Source of the DNA: Micrococcaceae bacterium Sec5.7 | GTDB taxonomy: Bacteria > Actinomycetota > Actinomycetes > Actinomycetales > Micrococcaceae | Assembly: GCA_039636785.1 (NCBI GenBank) | Contig: CP144169.1 | Span: 4,030,001 to 4,094,000 of the forward strand | Direction of reading: 5' to 3' | DNA length: 64,000 nucleotides | Shown: positions 40,324-49,327 of the stretch, piece by piece | How the letters are laid out: every line of letters begins with the position of its first letter | Numbering within the stretch: the first letter of the stretch is position 1 | The notes under the pieces: model-generated | The model's database searches: none | What the model was told of the DNA's origin: nothing | What the model saw: only the letters and a program-made list of their open reading frames with translations | Position numbers and translations under genes: made by a program

Positions 40324-42027
40324 ATGTCATCACGGAGGGAAGTATTGAGGCTGAGCATGGTGGGAGGTGCCATCGCCCTCACCGGAGGACATGCCGGGCT
40401 GAAGGGTGCCGACGATCCGGTTTCGACTACACCTCTCATCACGCCCAGCAAGCTTGCGCCGATCAACACGCCGATTCCCTACGCAAGGACGTTCCGCCGG
40501 CCTCCGGAGCTGATCCCTTATGAGACTGGCTTCGATGAAGGCGACCCGAGCCGGCCTTACGCCAAATATTCCCTGACCCAGAAGCTGGGACAGGGTCGGA
40601 TTGCACCTGGGCTGTCCACCACACTGGCCGGGTACAACGGCATCTTCCCTGGGCCCACCATCCGCAACGTGCAGGGCACCCGGTCCGAGGTGCGGATCCG
40701 CAACGCCCTTCCGGCCAAGGGATTGCTCCATCCCGGGGCCTTCAACACGGTCACCCATCTCCACGGCTCGGCGTCGCTGCCCCAGTACGACGGGTATGCG
40801 AACGACTTCACGGCTCCCGGCAAGGTCAAGAATTACCACTATCCGAACTGGCAGGCGGCGCGGACTCTCTGGTACCACGACCACAATCACCTGGTCACGG
40901 CCCAGGGCGTGTACTCGGGGCTTGCCGCCATCTACACGCTCTCGGATGAATACGAGCGGGCGCAGCTGCCTCAGGGCGAGTTTGACGTGCCGTTGCTCAT
41001 CTCGGACACCATGCTCAACGCGGACGGTTCCCTGGGCTACAACGACAACGGCCACTCCGGCCTGTGGGGCGACATCATCATGGTCAACGGCGTGCCGTGG
41101 CCCACCATGAAGGTCAAGCCGCGGATCTACCGTTTCCGGGTCCTGGCCGGGTCGATCACACGCTCCTACCGCCCTGCCCTCTCCAACGGGGACCCGATCT
41201 ACGTCGTCGGAACCGATGCAGGCATGACCCCCAAAGTCCAGGCGGTGTCCTCCTGGCGCCAGGGGACTGCGGAGCGCTATGAAGTCCTCATTGATTTCCG
41301 TAAGTACAAGCCCGGACAAACCGTGGAACTGCGGAACCTGAGCAACAAGAACAACGTCAACTTCGCCAACACCAGCAAGATCATGAAGTTCCAGGTGGTG
41401 GCCGATTCCGGCTCCTCCGCGGGATCGATCAGCGCCATTCCCTCGATGCTCGACGTCGGTGAGTCACCCTCGAAGGCCACCGGCGGGCTGGACACCATGA
41501 GCCTGACTCCGGAAATGGCCAAGGTAAAGCGGGTCCTGCGTGTGATGCGGCAATCAGGCGAGTGGACCATCAACGGTGACACCTGGGCGGACGTGGAAAA
41601 CTCGGGCTTCACCAAGTGCTTCGCGAACCCGCAGCGCAATGACGTTGAACAGTGGACCATCACCAACGAGTCCGGCGGCTGGTTCCATCCTGTGCACATC
41701 CACCTCATCGACGGCAAGATCATTTCCCGCAACACCAACGGCGGCAAGCCGTTCGCCTGGGAGGGCGGTCCGAAGGACGTGTTCTATATCGGCGAGAACG
41801 AATCGGTCACGGTGCTCATGCAGTTCGATACCGGGAAACATGAGGGGGGCCGGTACATGGTCCACTGCCACAACCTCGTGCACGAGGACCACGACATGAT
41901 GGTGCAGTTCTCCGTCGGCGACCTGCGGAACAACGACCCCGTCAGTTCTGATCGTCCGATCGTTGACACGATGCCCCTCGGTTCGTTCGCTTCGAAGTAC
42001 CGGCCCGCCTACCCGGCGGGAACATGA
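40324..42027 (+). CDS. Multicopper oxidase (CotA/bilirubin-oxidase/phenoxazinone-synthase type), Tat-exported
   Basis: A 567-residue laccase-like enzyme. The N-terminus SSRREVLRLSMVGGAIALTG looks like a twin-arginine signal. All four copper-binding motifs are visible in order: HLHGSASLPQYDG, LWYHDHNHL, HPVHIHLIDG, and HCHNLVHEDHDMM, which supplies the Cys and axial Met of the type 1 site. These enzymes couple one-electron oxidation of phenols, bilirubin, Cu(I) or Mn(II) to O2 reduction. The stop overlaps the ATG of the next lipoprotein gene (ATGACA), so they are coupled. Confidence 0.93.
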   Translation: MSSRREVLRLSMVGGAIALTGGHAGLKGADDPVSTTPLITPSKLAPINTPIPYARTFRRPPELIPYETGFDEGDPSRPYAKYSLTQKLGQGRIAPGLSTTLAGYNGIFPGPTIRNVQGTRSEVRIRNALPAKGLLHPGAFNTVTHLHGSASLPQYDGYANDFTAPGKVKNYHYPNWQAARTLWYHDHNHLVTAQGVYSGLAAIYTLSDEYERAQLPQGEFDVPLLISDTMLNADGSLGYNDNGHSGLWGDIIMVNGVPWPTMKVKPRIYRFRVLAGSITRSYRPALSNGDPIYVVGTDAGMTPKVQAVSSWRQGTAERYEVLIDFRKYKPGQTVELRNLSNKNNVNFANTSKIMKFQVVADSGSSAGSISAIPSMLDVGESPSKATGGLDTMSLTPEMAKVKRVLRVMRQSGEWTINGDTWADVENSGFTKCFANPQRNDVEQWTITNESGGWFHPVHIHLIDGKIISRNTNGGKPFAWEGGPKDVFYIGENESVTVLMQFDTGKHEGGRYMVHCHNLVHEDHDMMVQFSVGDLRNNDPVSSDRPIVDTMPLGSFASKYRPAYPAGT

Positions 42028-42830
42028 CAATGAACCGCCTCTACATGATGGCTCCGGCGGTGCTGCTGTCGCTCGCGTTGGGCGGCTGCACCGCCGGAAC
42101 CCAGGCCGCCCCCTCCCCTCCGCCGAGCAGCGCAGCTGCGAACATTGGGGTGTCGGCGGAGGTGGGGCAGGACCTGGGCAACGGCAGGCCCACGGTCACG
42201 CACGACGGCCTGATGGTCCGGCGCCGGGTGGTGATCGCTGTCCATCCCGGCGAGAACGCCGACCTTGGGGCCATCAGAAAGAAGCTGGACGCTGCTGCGG
42301 CTTCACGGGCCACCCCGCTTTCCGCCATCGCCCCTGGTGTCCTGGAGCCGGCACTGCTCCAGCACATCGTCCCCGAGCTCATGGTGGTGCTTCCGGCGTC
42401 GGCAACCCTGGAAGATGCCCGCGGGCTGGTTGACCAGGCCTCCGGCGACGGCGCTGACAACCTGGGCGTTGAGCACTTTCATGTCATCCCGGTCCTGGTG
42501 CACGATCTCCGTTTCAGTCTCAGCGCTTCAAATCCCACCGCGCTGTCGGCAGCCATCGATAGGGAGGGCATTCTTACGGACACGCTCGGAAACTATGACA
42601 CCGCAGTCAAGGCCGGCGAGCTCGACATCAGCTACACAGGACCGTTGCTGGGCGATGAACTGGTGGAAACTGTCCGCAGCGGCATCGCCCGCCAGGCGCA
42701 TATTGCGGCATCCGGGGTTGCCGTGTCGCCCCGTTCCGGCGATGGAGCGGGCGTGGACATGGCCAAGGAGCCACCGTGGGATCCTGAACTGCTGGATGAA
42801 GGAACAGACCACACCCACGCCGGCGGCTAG
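42024..42830 (+). CDS. Hypothetical lipoprotein coupled to multicopper oxidase
   Basis: A 268-residue protein with lipobox LALGGC after MNRLYMMAPAVLLS. A Pro/Ser linker follows, then an α/β domain: RRRVVIAVHPGENADLGAIR, LMVVLPASATLEDARGLVDQ, VEHFHVIPVLVHDLRFSLSA. The C-terminus contains a His-rich tail (DEGTDHTHAGG), plausible for metal binding. No named family. Tight coupling with the oxidase suggests a surface-anchored accessory, perhaps for copper loading (inference). Confidence 0.7.
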   Translation: MTMNRLYMMAPAVLLSLALGGCTAGTQAAPSPPPSSAAANIGVSAEVGQDLGNGRPTVTHDGLMVRRRVVIAVHPGENADLGAIRKKLDAAAASRATPLSAIAPGVLEPALLQHIVPELMVVLPASATLEDARGLVDQASGDGADNLGVEHFHVIPVLVHDLRFSLSASNPTALSAAIDREGILTDTLGNYDTAVKAGELDISYTGPLLGDELVETVRSGIARQAHIAASGVAVSPRSGDGAGVDMAKEPPWDPELLDEGTDHTHAGG

Positions 42831-42959
42831 CCGGCCGGTCGATCCGGGCTGAGTTCCGGGCCGCGGCCGCGTGCACCGGAACCCTGGACCGTGACAATGT
42901 TGGCCACGCGAGCGGGGAGTTGCCCGGACGGACCGGAGCTGTTCGGGCTTCATGCTTGC

Positions 42960-44066
42960 CTATTTCTTGGTCTGGCGGTAGTGCTCGATCTGTTTCAGCC
43001 GCCGCTGGAGACTGTCGCGCCGCGGGTGCGGAACGGCGTCGGGTGCCTCTGCGGTGAGGTCAATGTGTTTGGTGCCGTACTGCCACAGCAGGAGGTCATC
43101 CAGCAGGCGGTCCGGACCGGGGGAGTACCGGTGGTCCAGGGCCTTGCGGACCTCCGTGATCCGGTTGGCGCTGAGCAGGCCGGCCAGCTGGACTGTCTGG
43201 TTGAGGCCGTGCGCCGCCATAAGTTCAGCGGCCCAGCCCCAGTCGTCATCCACTTTGCGGTCCACGTGCGGCAGGAGTGTGCGCCAGACATCGCGGATGC
43301 GGTTGGGGGTGAGCTGGGCCGCACCCTCGCCGTCGATGTCCCAGTAGCTGCGGACTTCCTCATAGCGTTCGTGCAGGTCCGCGAAGGCACTCTCCACAGT
43401 TTCCAGCATGGCCGCCGTAGCGGTGAACTGGCGGTCGAAGTGCGGAGTCCAGGCGCGTGGGTCCTCGGCCTTGAACCGGATATCGTGCTCGATCTCGCTC
43501 CAGGCATGCGCAAAGACGGTGCGGATCTGGCATTCGAAGAAGTAGCTGCCGTTGGGCTGGGAGTCCGGGTTGAAGGCGAGCTGGTACTCCTTCACGGCCT
43601 CATTCTGGATGGTGCGCAGGATCAGGTGGCGGCTGGAATAGCCGTACGTTCCGGACTCGATGGAGCCGATGTCCTTTTCACGGTCACCGCGGCAGTCGAA
43701 CAGCTGGCGCTGGCGTTTGATCAGGTTGGCCACCATGGCGTTCTCGGTGGGCAGCTTGGTGATAACGCGGATGCCCACCATGTCATTGAGGGTGCGGAAG
43801 GGGTCCGGGAACTTCAGCACCGGCGGGCCTCCCGGCTCCAGTGGCTCCTCGGTCCGGGAGATCTTCTCACGGAAGGACTCCACGGTCTTGGTGCGCCCGG
43901 TGACGAACAGGGGGGTCACCTCGGTGTCCTTGAGCATGCCGCGGAGCGTCAGCAGTACGTCCCGCGTGACCCGCTTCAGGGCAGGCCGGACGCGTTCGTA
44001 GAGTTCAACGTTTTCCTGCACGGAATCGCGCAGGCTGATGTCCAGACGGTCCCAGTTGCTAGCCAT
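42960..44066 (-). CDS. RelA/SpoT-domain small alarmone synthetase-like protein
   Basis: A 368-residue protein with a ppGpp synthetase domain: LFVTGRTKTVESFREKISRT, DPFRTLNDMVGIRVITKL (the RVIT motif around the catalytic Asp), GYSSRHLIL (the substrate-binding GYxSxH), and YFFECQIRTVFAHAWSEIEH (the EVQIRT/ECQIRT motif). There is no HD hydrolase or TGS/ACT domain, so it is synthetase-only, but larger than RelP/RelQ (about 210-260) because of a C-terminal helical region of ~130 residues. Predicted to make (p)ppGpp-type nucleotides in response to an unknown cue. Confidence 0.88.
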   Translation of the reverse strand: MASNWDRLDISLRDSVQENVELYERVRPALKRVTRDVLLTLRGMLKDTEVTPLFVTGRTKTVESFREKISRTEEPLEPGGPPVLKFPDPFRTLNDMVGIRVITKLPTENAMVANLIKRQRQLFDCRGDREKDIGSIESGTYGYSSRHLILRTIQNEAVKEYQLAFNPDSQPNGSYFFECQIRTVFAHAWSEIEHDIRFKAEDPRAWTPHFDRQFTATAAMLETVESAFADLHERYEEVRSYWDIDGEGAAQLTPNRIRDVWRTLLPHVDRKVDDDWGWAAELMAAHGLNQTVQLAGLLSANRITEVRKALDHRYSPGPDRLLDDLLLWQYGTKHIDLTAEAPDAVPHPRRDSLQRRLKQIEHYRQTKK

Positions 44067-44101
44067 GGTTCCAAACTACCTTGGGGGTGGGACAAGAACA
44101 G

Positions 44102-44175
44102 CGCAGAACTCCATCAGGAATGTGCATTTCCGTGGCGAAGACGTCCGTGAGCTGCGTATCTGATGGAGTTCTGCG
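44102..44175. repeat. 16-bp perfect inverted repeat in a divergent intergenic region
   Basis: CGCAGAACTCCATCAG (44102-44117) and CTGATGGAGTTCTGCG (44160-44175) are exact inverted copies with a 42-base spacer, between the alarmone synthetase (-) and hydrolase (+) starts. Too wide for a simple operator; may be an RNA hairpin or small dispersed element. Confidence 0.6.
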
Positions 44176-44260
44176 GCAGTGCGCCCACGGCGGCCCCGGG
44201 GCACGCCTGTAACCGCCGAGGCTGCGGCCGCCGGGACGCGCGTCACTGTAGGCTCGGCAC

Positions 44261-45169
44261 ATGGCTGATGTTCGTCGTCGGGCGTTCATTTCCCATGGAC
44301 TGATCAGCGCCGCAGCAGCGGTGACACCGGGGGCGCTGGGCGCCTCCTGTTCGGCAGGTTCCAGGAAGGACGCAGTGAAGCGGCACAAGTACCAGTACGG
44401 TGACGATCCCAGCCAGTGGGGCGAGCTCTTCCTGCCTGATTCTGCAGAGACCCGGGGAGTCGCGGTGGTGATCCACGGCGGTTACTGGCGCTCGCAGTAT
44501 GGGGCGGAGCTGGGGGAGCCGCTGGCCAAGGATCTGGCTGCACACGGTATGGCGGCGTGGAACCTTGAATACCGCCGCGCCGGAAACGGTGGCGGCTGGC
44601 CGCACACTTTCGAGGACATCCTGGCCGGAATCGACAAACTCAGCGAGATCGCGGGCGAACATTCCCTGAACCTGTGCAAAGTGGTGGCGCTGGGACACTC
44701 CGCCGGCGGGCACCTGGCCGTCTGGGCGGCAGGCCGCGCCAAGCTGGGGCGTCTCGGCGCACCGGACGCTGACCGCCAGATCCAGCGCGGGGACGACGCC
44801 GGTGCTGTGCACCTTACCGGCGTGGTGAGCCAGTCCGGGCTGCTGAACCTGGCGCAGGCGGAAAGGCTGGATCTGAGCAACGGTGCCGTGAGCAACCTCC
44901 TGGGAGGCTCGTCCGGCAAGTACCCGAAACGCCACCAATATGCGGATCCGATGATCGCGATTCCGCTGGCTGTCCCGGTCTATGCCGTCCACGGACTGGA
45001 GGATGACACCGTTCCCCTGAGCCAGTCCGAGACCTATGCCGCGGCGGCCCGGACTGCGGGCGCACCTGTGCAGCTGCTGAAAGTCCCCGGCGACCACTTT
45101 TCGGTGATTGACCCCAAGGCCCTGTCCTACCGGAAGTGCCGCGAGCTGGTGCAGGAGCTGCTGGGCTGA
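44261..45169 (+). CDS. Alpha/beta hydrolase, exported
   Basis: A 302-residue BD-FAE/esterase-like hydrolase. The N-terminus MADVRRRAFISHGLISAAAA with GALGASC looks like a Tat signal followed by a possible lipid-attachment Cys. Catalytic features: VAVVIHGGYWRSQYG (oxyanion HGG), VVALGHSAGGHLAVWAAG (nucleophile Ser in GHSAGG), HGLEDDTVPLSQSETYA (acid Asp), and GDHFSVID (catalytic His). Likely an esterase or kynurenine-formamidase-type enzyme; substrate unknown. Confidence 0.85.
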   Translation: MADVRRRAFISHGLISAAAAVTPGALGASCSAGSRKDAVKRHKYQYGDDPSQWGELFLPDSAETRGVAVVIHGGYWRSQYGAELGEPLAKDLAAHGMAAWNLEYRRAGNGGGWPHTFEDILAGIDKLSEIAGEHSLNLCKVVALGHSAGGHLAVWAAGRAKLGRLGAPDADRQIQRGDDAGAVHLTGVVSQSGLLNLAQAERLDLSNGAVSNLLGGSSGKYPKRHQYADPMIAIPLAVPVYAVHGLEDDTVPLSQSETYAAAARTAGAPVQLLKVPGDHFSVIDPKALSYRKCRELVQELLG

Positions 45170-45179
45170 AACTGCCCGC

Positions 45180-46211
45180 TCAAAAATCCTTGGCAGGATG
45201 TGAACTGCCAGTTGAGGCAACCGCCTCGGCTGCGGTGTCCCAACCAGCCCATTCCTCGGGCCGGATTGAGGGGCGGCCGAGGAAGTAGCCCTGTCCTGCC
45301 GTTATGCCGAGGTTGGTGAGTGCGGCAAGTTCGGCCGACGTCTCGATTCCTTCTGCAACCAGGACCGAGCCGATCTGCGCGGTGAACTCGACCATGGAGG
45401 CAACGAGCGCATGCTGGCCGGGATCTGTGTCGACGCCGTCGATGACGCTTCGGTCGAGTTTGATGAAGTCCGGCTTGAGGTTCAGGATTCGGCTCATTGA
45501 GCTGAAGCCGGAGTCCGCATCGTCAACGGCAACGCGAAGCCCTTGCTCACGCAGCGGTTTTATGGCTTCAAGGAACAAGGCATACTCCTCGTCCCTGATG
45601 GTTTCCGTAAGTTCGAGCACAATCCGGTTGACCGCCAGCGGCGATCGGTGGATGAGCGCGGTCAGACGGGGATTGATGCAGGACGCCGGAGAAAGATTCA
45701 GGGCCACATACAGGTGAGGGGGCAGTTGTTCCGCGGCGAGGAGGGCAGAGCCAAGGGCGGAGAATTCCAGATCGGCCCCGAGACCCACGGAGGCGGCCTC
45801 GGCGAACCAGAAATCCGCACTTGCGCCGTCGTCGCTGACAAACCGGGAGAGCGCCTCGACGCCGATGATCCGTCCCTCTGCCAGTCCGTGAATGGGCTGG
45901 AACGCCGTCAGCAGCATCCGGTCGCTTAACAGCGCGCTGATCCTTGACCGGCTTTGCGGCGAGTCCAGATCCTCCGCCGTTGGAGGTGCAAAAAAGATCG
46001 GATCCTCATCCATCCCCGGAAACTCACCGGCGGCGCCGGGCTGGCTGACCTGGCGCTGGGTTTCCAGCAGGTGTTCAAGCAGCGCCCGTTCGGGAGCCCC
46101 AGGGGTCGCCTCCAGATGTTCGCATAGCCGCTGCCTGACCGCCGCCCCTTCAGGAGCAGTGTCCGCCAAGACCGACGCAACGATACCCCATGCCTGCGTG
46201 CGGATGTTCAT
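45180..46211 (-). CDS. EAL-domain protein (c-di-GMP phosphodiesterase-like)
   Basis: A 343-residue protein: ~95 N-terminal residues with no known domain, then an EAL domain. Motifs: IIGVEALSRFVSDDG (the EAL Glu plus ExLxR Arg), YVALNLSPAS (NLSP Asn), RIVLELTE, VAVDDADSGFSSMSRI (a DD motif, variant of DDFGTG), DFIKLDRSVIDGV (catalytic Lys), and LVAEGIET. The main catalytic residues are present, so hydrolysis of cyclic di-GMP is plausible. No GGDEF domain or membrane segment. Confidence 0.87.
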   Translation of the reverse strand: MNIRTQAWGIVASVLADTAPEGAAVRQRLCEHLEATPGAPERALLEHLLETQRQVSQPGAAGEFPGMDEDPIFFAPPTAEDLDSPQSRSRISALLSDRMLLTAFQPIHGLAEGRIIGVEALSRFVSDDGASADFWFAEAASVGLGADLEFSALGSALLAAEQLPPHLYVALNLSPASCINPRLTALIHRSPLAVNRIVLELTETIRDEEYALFLEAIKPLREQGLRVAVDDADSGFSSMSRILNLKPDFIKLDRSVIDGVDTDPGQHALVASMVEFTAQIGSVLVAEGIETSAELAALTNLGITAGQGYFLGRPSIRPEEWAGWDTAAEAVASTGSSHPAKDF

Positions 46212-46493
46212 CGCCGGCGTCCCCCGGTGGCGGGGTAAGAAGTTTTTGGCCTCCCGGTATGTCGGGTCGATGCCGGAAGAACCAACTCATCCACTGACAC
46301 AGGCGTCATCCCCTCATTCCCCCGCGGGATCCGGCTGAGCCCGGAATCCGTCAGCGAGCCAACCATCCTAATCCGCGAATGCCGGGCATCGCAACTACAT
46401 CGTATCCCGGGTTAGGGCAAATTGCGGTCCGGGGCGACGTTTAATCCCCCTGCCCCACAACAAAAGGACACGGATCACCTTCTCTGGCAGAGT

Positions 46494-47438
46494 ATGACCA
46501 TGCTCACAGTTATTGGCGAGGGCCTTGTCGACGTGGTCCAGCGCACCTCCGGAATCGAAGCCCACGTGGGCGGCAGCCCGCTCAATGTCGCGGTGGGGCT
46601 GGCCCGCCTGGACCACGCTGTCCAGTTCATCGGCCGCTACGGACGCGATGCCTACGGCGACTCCGTCGCTGCCCACCTGAAAGCCAGTTCCGTGATGCTT
46701 CCGCAGGGCCCGGACGCACTGCCTACCAGCGTGGCCATCGCACTGATTGACGACGACGGCGCCGCCACTTACGCGTTTGATCTCTCCTGGGAGCTTCCCG
46801 GCCTCGCGGACAGGCTGCCGTTCATGCTGCAGGGCACCACTTTGCTTCACACGGGATCCATTGCCACGATGCTGGAGCCGGGCGCGGCTGACGTCCTGGC
46901 CGCCGTGGAACATGCCCACCCGTCGGCCACCATCAGCTTCGATCCGAACTGCCGGCCCAGCATCATCGCGGACGTGGACTACGCGCGCCGGCAGACCGAA
47001 AAGTTCGTAACGCTGGCAGACGTGGTCAAAGCCTCCGATGAGGACCTCGAATGGCTCTACCCGGGCGTTGATGTGCTGGAATCCGCACGCCGCTGGCTAT
47101 CCCTGGGCAGCTCGGAGGGCCCCGCGATGGTGGTGGTCACCCGCGGAGCGGCCGGCCCCTGGGGTATCACCGCCGCCGGCGAAGCCGAAGTTGCTGCACC
47201 CAACGTCGAGGTGGCGGACACCGTTGGCGCCGGGGATTCATTCATGGCAGCACTGTTGTCCGGGGTGGTGGACCGGGGGCTGGACGGTGCGCAGAACCGC
47301 CATGACCTCCGCGCGCTCCCGGCCGAGGGGCTCGCCGAGCTGTTGGCCCACGCCGCCCGCGCGGCCGCCATCACCGTGTCCCGTGCCGGCGCCAACCCTC
47401 CGACGCGCGCAGAACTGAACGCCCTTACCGGCGATTGA
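46494..47438 (+). CDS. PfkB-family carbohydrate kinase (fructokinase-like)
   Basis: A 314-residue ribokinase-fold kinase: TVIGEGLVDVVQRTSGIEAH, VGGSPLNVAVGLARLDHAVQ (the GG substrate motif), FDPNCRPSII, VVTRGAAGPWGITAAG, and the second signature EVADTVGAGDSFMAALLSG with catalytic Asp in GAGDSF. Most likely phosphorylates fructose or a related sugar. ATG 46494 is preferred; ATG 46500 is possible. Confidence 0.9.
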   Translation: MTMLTVIGEGLVDVVQRTSGIEAHVGGSPLNVAVGLARLDHAVQFIGRYGRDAYGDSVAAHLKASSVMLPQGPDALPTSVAIALIDDDGAATYAFDLSWELPGLADRLPFMLQGTTLLHTGSIATMLEPGAADVLAAVEHAHPSATISFDPNCRPSIIADVDYARRQTEKFVTLADVVKASDEDLEWLYPGVDVLESARRWLSLGSSEGPAMVVVTRGAAGPWGITAAGEAEVAAPNVEVADTVGAGDSFMAALLSGVVDRGLDGAQNRHDLRALPAEGLAELLAHAARAAAITVSRAGANPPTRAELNALTGD

Positions 47439-47441
47439 GCT

Positions 47442-47498
47442 GATCGGGCGAGTCCGGTGGTTGATCCTGTCGAAACCTGGATCTCGACGGGCCCGATC
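47442..47498. terminator. Inverted repeat between convergent genes
   Basis: GATCGGGC (47442-47449) and GCCCGATC (47491-47498). The spacer contains GGTTGATCCTGTCGAAACC, a pattern that looks like a common Arthrobacter intergenic repeat (from memory, not checked). Likely a bidirectional terminator. Confidence 0.45.
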
Positions 47499-47509
47499 GC
47501 CGGAATGAG

Positions 47510-49102
47510 TCAGAAGATCGGACTGAGCCCTTGCCATCCGATCCCTACCTGCACGCGCGTCACCCAAGTGCCCGTCCCGCTGCCTGGATAAAGCCACAGG
47601 GCGCCTTGGCCGGTGCGTGCCAGGACATCGGCAGTTCGGTCGCCGTTGAAGTCGCCTGGTGCGATGATCGCGTCAAAGGCGTTCCATCCGCTGCCGACGC
47701 GGATCCGGGGCAGCCAGCCACCGGTGCCTGTGCCGCGGTAGAGCCACAGGAAGCCCGTGGACGTCTCCCGGGCCAGGATGTCAACGGCTCCGTCGCCGTT
47801 GAAGTCACCCGGGCCAACGAGCGTATTGAAGGCACTCCATCCGGTGCCGACGCGGATCCGGGGCAGCCAGCCGCCCGCGCCGTTCCCGGGATAAAGCCAC
47901 AGGAAGCCCGTGGACGCCTCCCGTGCCAGGATGTCCACCCGCTGGTCCCCGTTGAAGTCGCCCGGGCCGACGATGGCATTGAACGCGTTCCATCCGCTGC
48001 CCACGCGGATACGCGGCAGCCAGCCGCCCGTGCCTGTGCCCCGGTAGAGCCATAGGTAACCTGTGGACGTCTCCCGTGCCAGCACGTCGAGCGCGCCGTC
48101 GCCGCTGAAGTCCCCTGGTGTCTCCAGGGCGTTGAAGACACCCCAGCCGGTCCCAATGCGGACGCCGGCCTGCATCCTGCCGCGACCCGTTCCGGCGTAA
48201 AGCCGCATTTCCGCCGTCGCCGTCACCCGCGCGAGGACGTCATTGTCCCAGTCCCCGTTGAAGTCCGCCGTCGATCCTGTCAGCGTTGACGCCGGAATTG
48301 GCAGCGGGGTGAAGGCATACGGGCCACAGGTGAGGTCGTAGTCCCGCACGTCGTCGTACCACTGCGCGAGATACACGCGCCCCCCTGAAAAGCTGGCCTG
48401 CCGGCAGCGGTCCAGGGCTTCAGCCGGATAGTCGAGCTGGCCTGCCGTGGCCCAGACCGGCACCCCGGAGAGCCGCCACGAGCCGGTGATGCTTTGCCAT
48501 CCCGCGTCGAACGAGTACAAGCCGTAGGCGAAGCCGCTGTCACGGAGGCCCCGCATCATGCCCTCAATGATGTAGCGGTTCTCGCGCTGCTGAAGTTTCG
48601 TACTTGCTGGCCAGGGCTGGGCCGGCCGCGGCTCCACGTCGATCCATACCACGGACGGCACGAAGACAACCCTTTTCAGGCTGGCCGCAGCGAACCGTGC
48701 CTCGGCGTAGCCCACGTTGGACAGCTGCCCGGCGCGCGTGCTGGACGTCCACGGCCCCTGGGCGCGGTAAGTGGCGAGCTGCAGGGAGGTGGGGAAGGCC
48801 GCCATCGCGTAGGCGTGAGCCCGCTTTCCATTCGTCTTCGCCCACTTCACCTGGCTGTCGAGACACGGGTTCTCGGTGAAGGGGAGCCCCTTCGTGAGCC
48901 CGACAATGACGAACTGCGATGTGGCCGGCGGCAGCGGGAGGCCGAATCCACCGACGGACGCCGGGCACTGCGGCCAGGAGATGTCATGCCCGTACATCGT
49001 TGCAGCATGGGCGGACGGGGCAGCGACCGGCATTAGACCGAGGATGAGTGCGAGGGAAGCCAGCAGTCCCACCAGGAGCCGGCTGGTCGAGCGTGTAATC
49101 AC
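47510..49102 (-). CDS. Secreted DUF1906-like glycoside-hydrolase-fold protein with FG-GAP/VCBS-type repeats
   Basis: About 530 residues. A signal peptide (ITRSTSRLLVGLLASLALIL, cleaved after SAHA) leads into a ~235-residue domain resembling DUF1906/GH25-like hydrolases: GHDISWPQCP, FVIVGLTKGLPFTENPCLDS, VVWIDVEPRPAQPWPAS, and VYLAQWYDD. The C-terminal half has five FG-GAP-like repeats of about 51 residues (PGDFNGDxxxDILARExSTG-FLWLY...), whose DxNxDxxxD loops probably bind calcium. The start is uncertain: GTG at 49102 gives a clean signal peptide; GTG at 49111 or TTG at 49141 are alternatives. Likely acts on peptidoglycan or surface sugar. Confidence 0.78.
   Translation of the reverse strand: MITRSTSRLLVGLLASLALILGLMPVAAPSAHAATMYGHDISWPQCPASVGGFGLPLPPATSQFVIVGLTKGLPFTENPCLDSQVKWAKTNGKRAHAYAMAAFPTSLQLATYRAQGPWTSSTRAGQLSNVGYAEARFAAASLKRVVFVPSVVWIDVEPRPAQPWPASTKLQQRENRYIIEGMMRGLRDSGFAYGLYSFDAGWQSITGSWRLSGVPVWATAGQLDYPAEALDRCRQASFSGGRVYLAQWYDDVRDYDLTCGPYAFTPLPIPASTLTGSTADFNGDWDNDVLARVTATAEMRLYAGTGRGRMQAGVRIGTGWGVFNALETPGDFSGDGALDVLARETSTGYLWLYRGTGTGGWLPRIRVGSGWNAFNAIVGPGDFNGDQRVDILAREASTGFLWLYPGNGAGGWLPRIRVGTGWSAFNTLVGPGDFNGDGAVDILARETSTGFLWLYRGTGTGGWLPRIRVGSGWNAFDAIIAPGDFNGDRTADVLARTGQGALWLYPGSGTGTWVTRVQVGIGWQGLSPIF
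47540..48290. repeat. Tandem ~153-bp coding repeats
   Basis: Five consecutive units encoding FG-GAP-like modules in the secreted protein. Units 2-4 are almost identical in DNA, for example the recurrent GGCAGCCAGCC and CACAGGAAGCCCGTGGACG blocks near 47705, 47860 and 48010, which suggests recent amplification or gene conversion. Confidence 0.75.
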
Positions 49103-49327
49103 GCAAACCACCCCGGCTCGCCTGCGGCGGCCACTGCGCAACCGTTGACATCACCCGCAGGAGAATTCCACGCGAGTTGAAGACCCTCACCGTCCATGGC
49201 TTGACTCCCTTGCCACCACCAGTTTACTTCCGCTACCAGAAAATCGCCCCTGTCTGCCGGGGCGACAAGGCATGAAAAGCCGGGATCGCCTCGGAACGGA
49301 TCCGGTAGGGAACGCTTCCGCGGGGAC

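Noticed and set aside
42891..44150. 419-residue plus-strand ORF opposite the alarmone synthetase
   Set aside because: The minus strand carries clear RelA/SpoT motifs; this is its shadow.
47540..48290. Regular repeats that could suggest a CRISPR array
   Set aside because: Units are ~153 bp, in frame, without spacers, and encode FG-GAP-like modules; no cas genes nearby.
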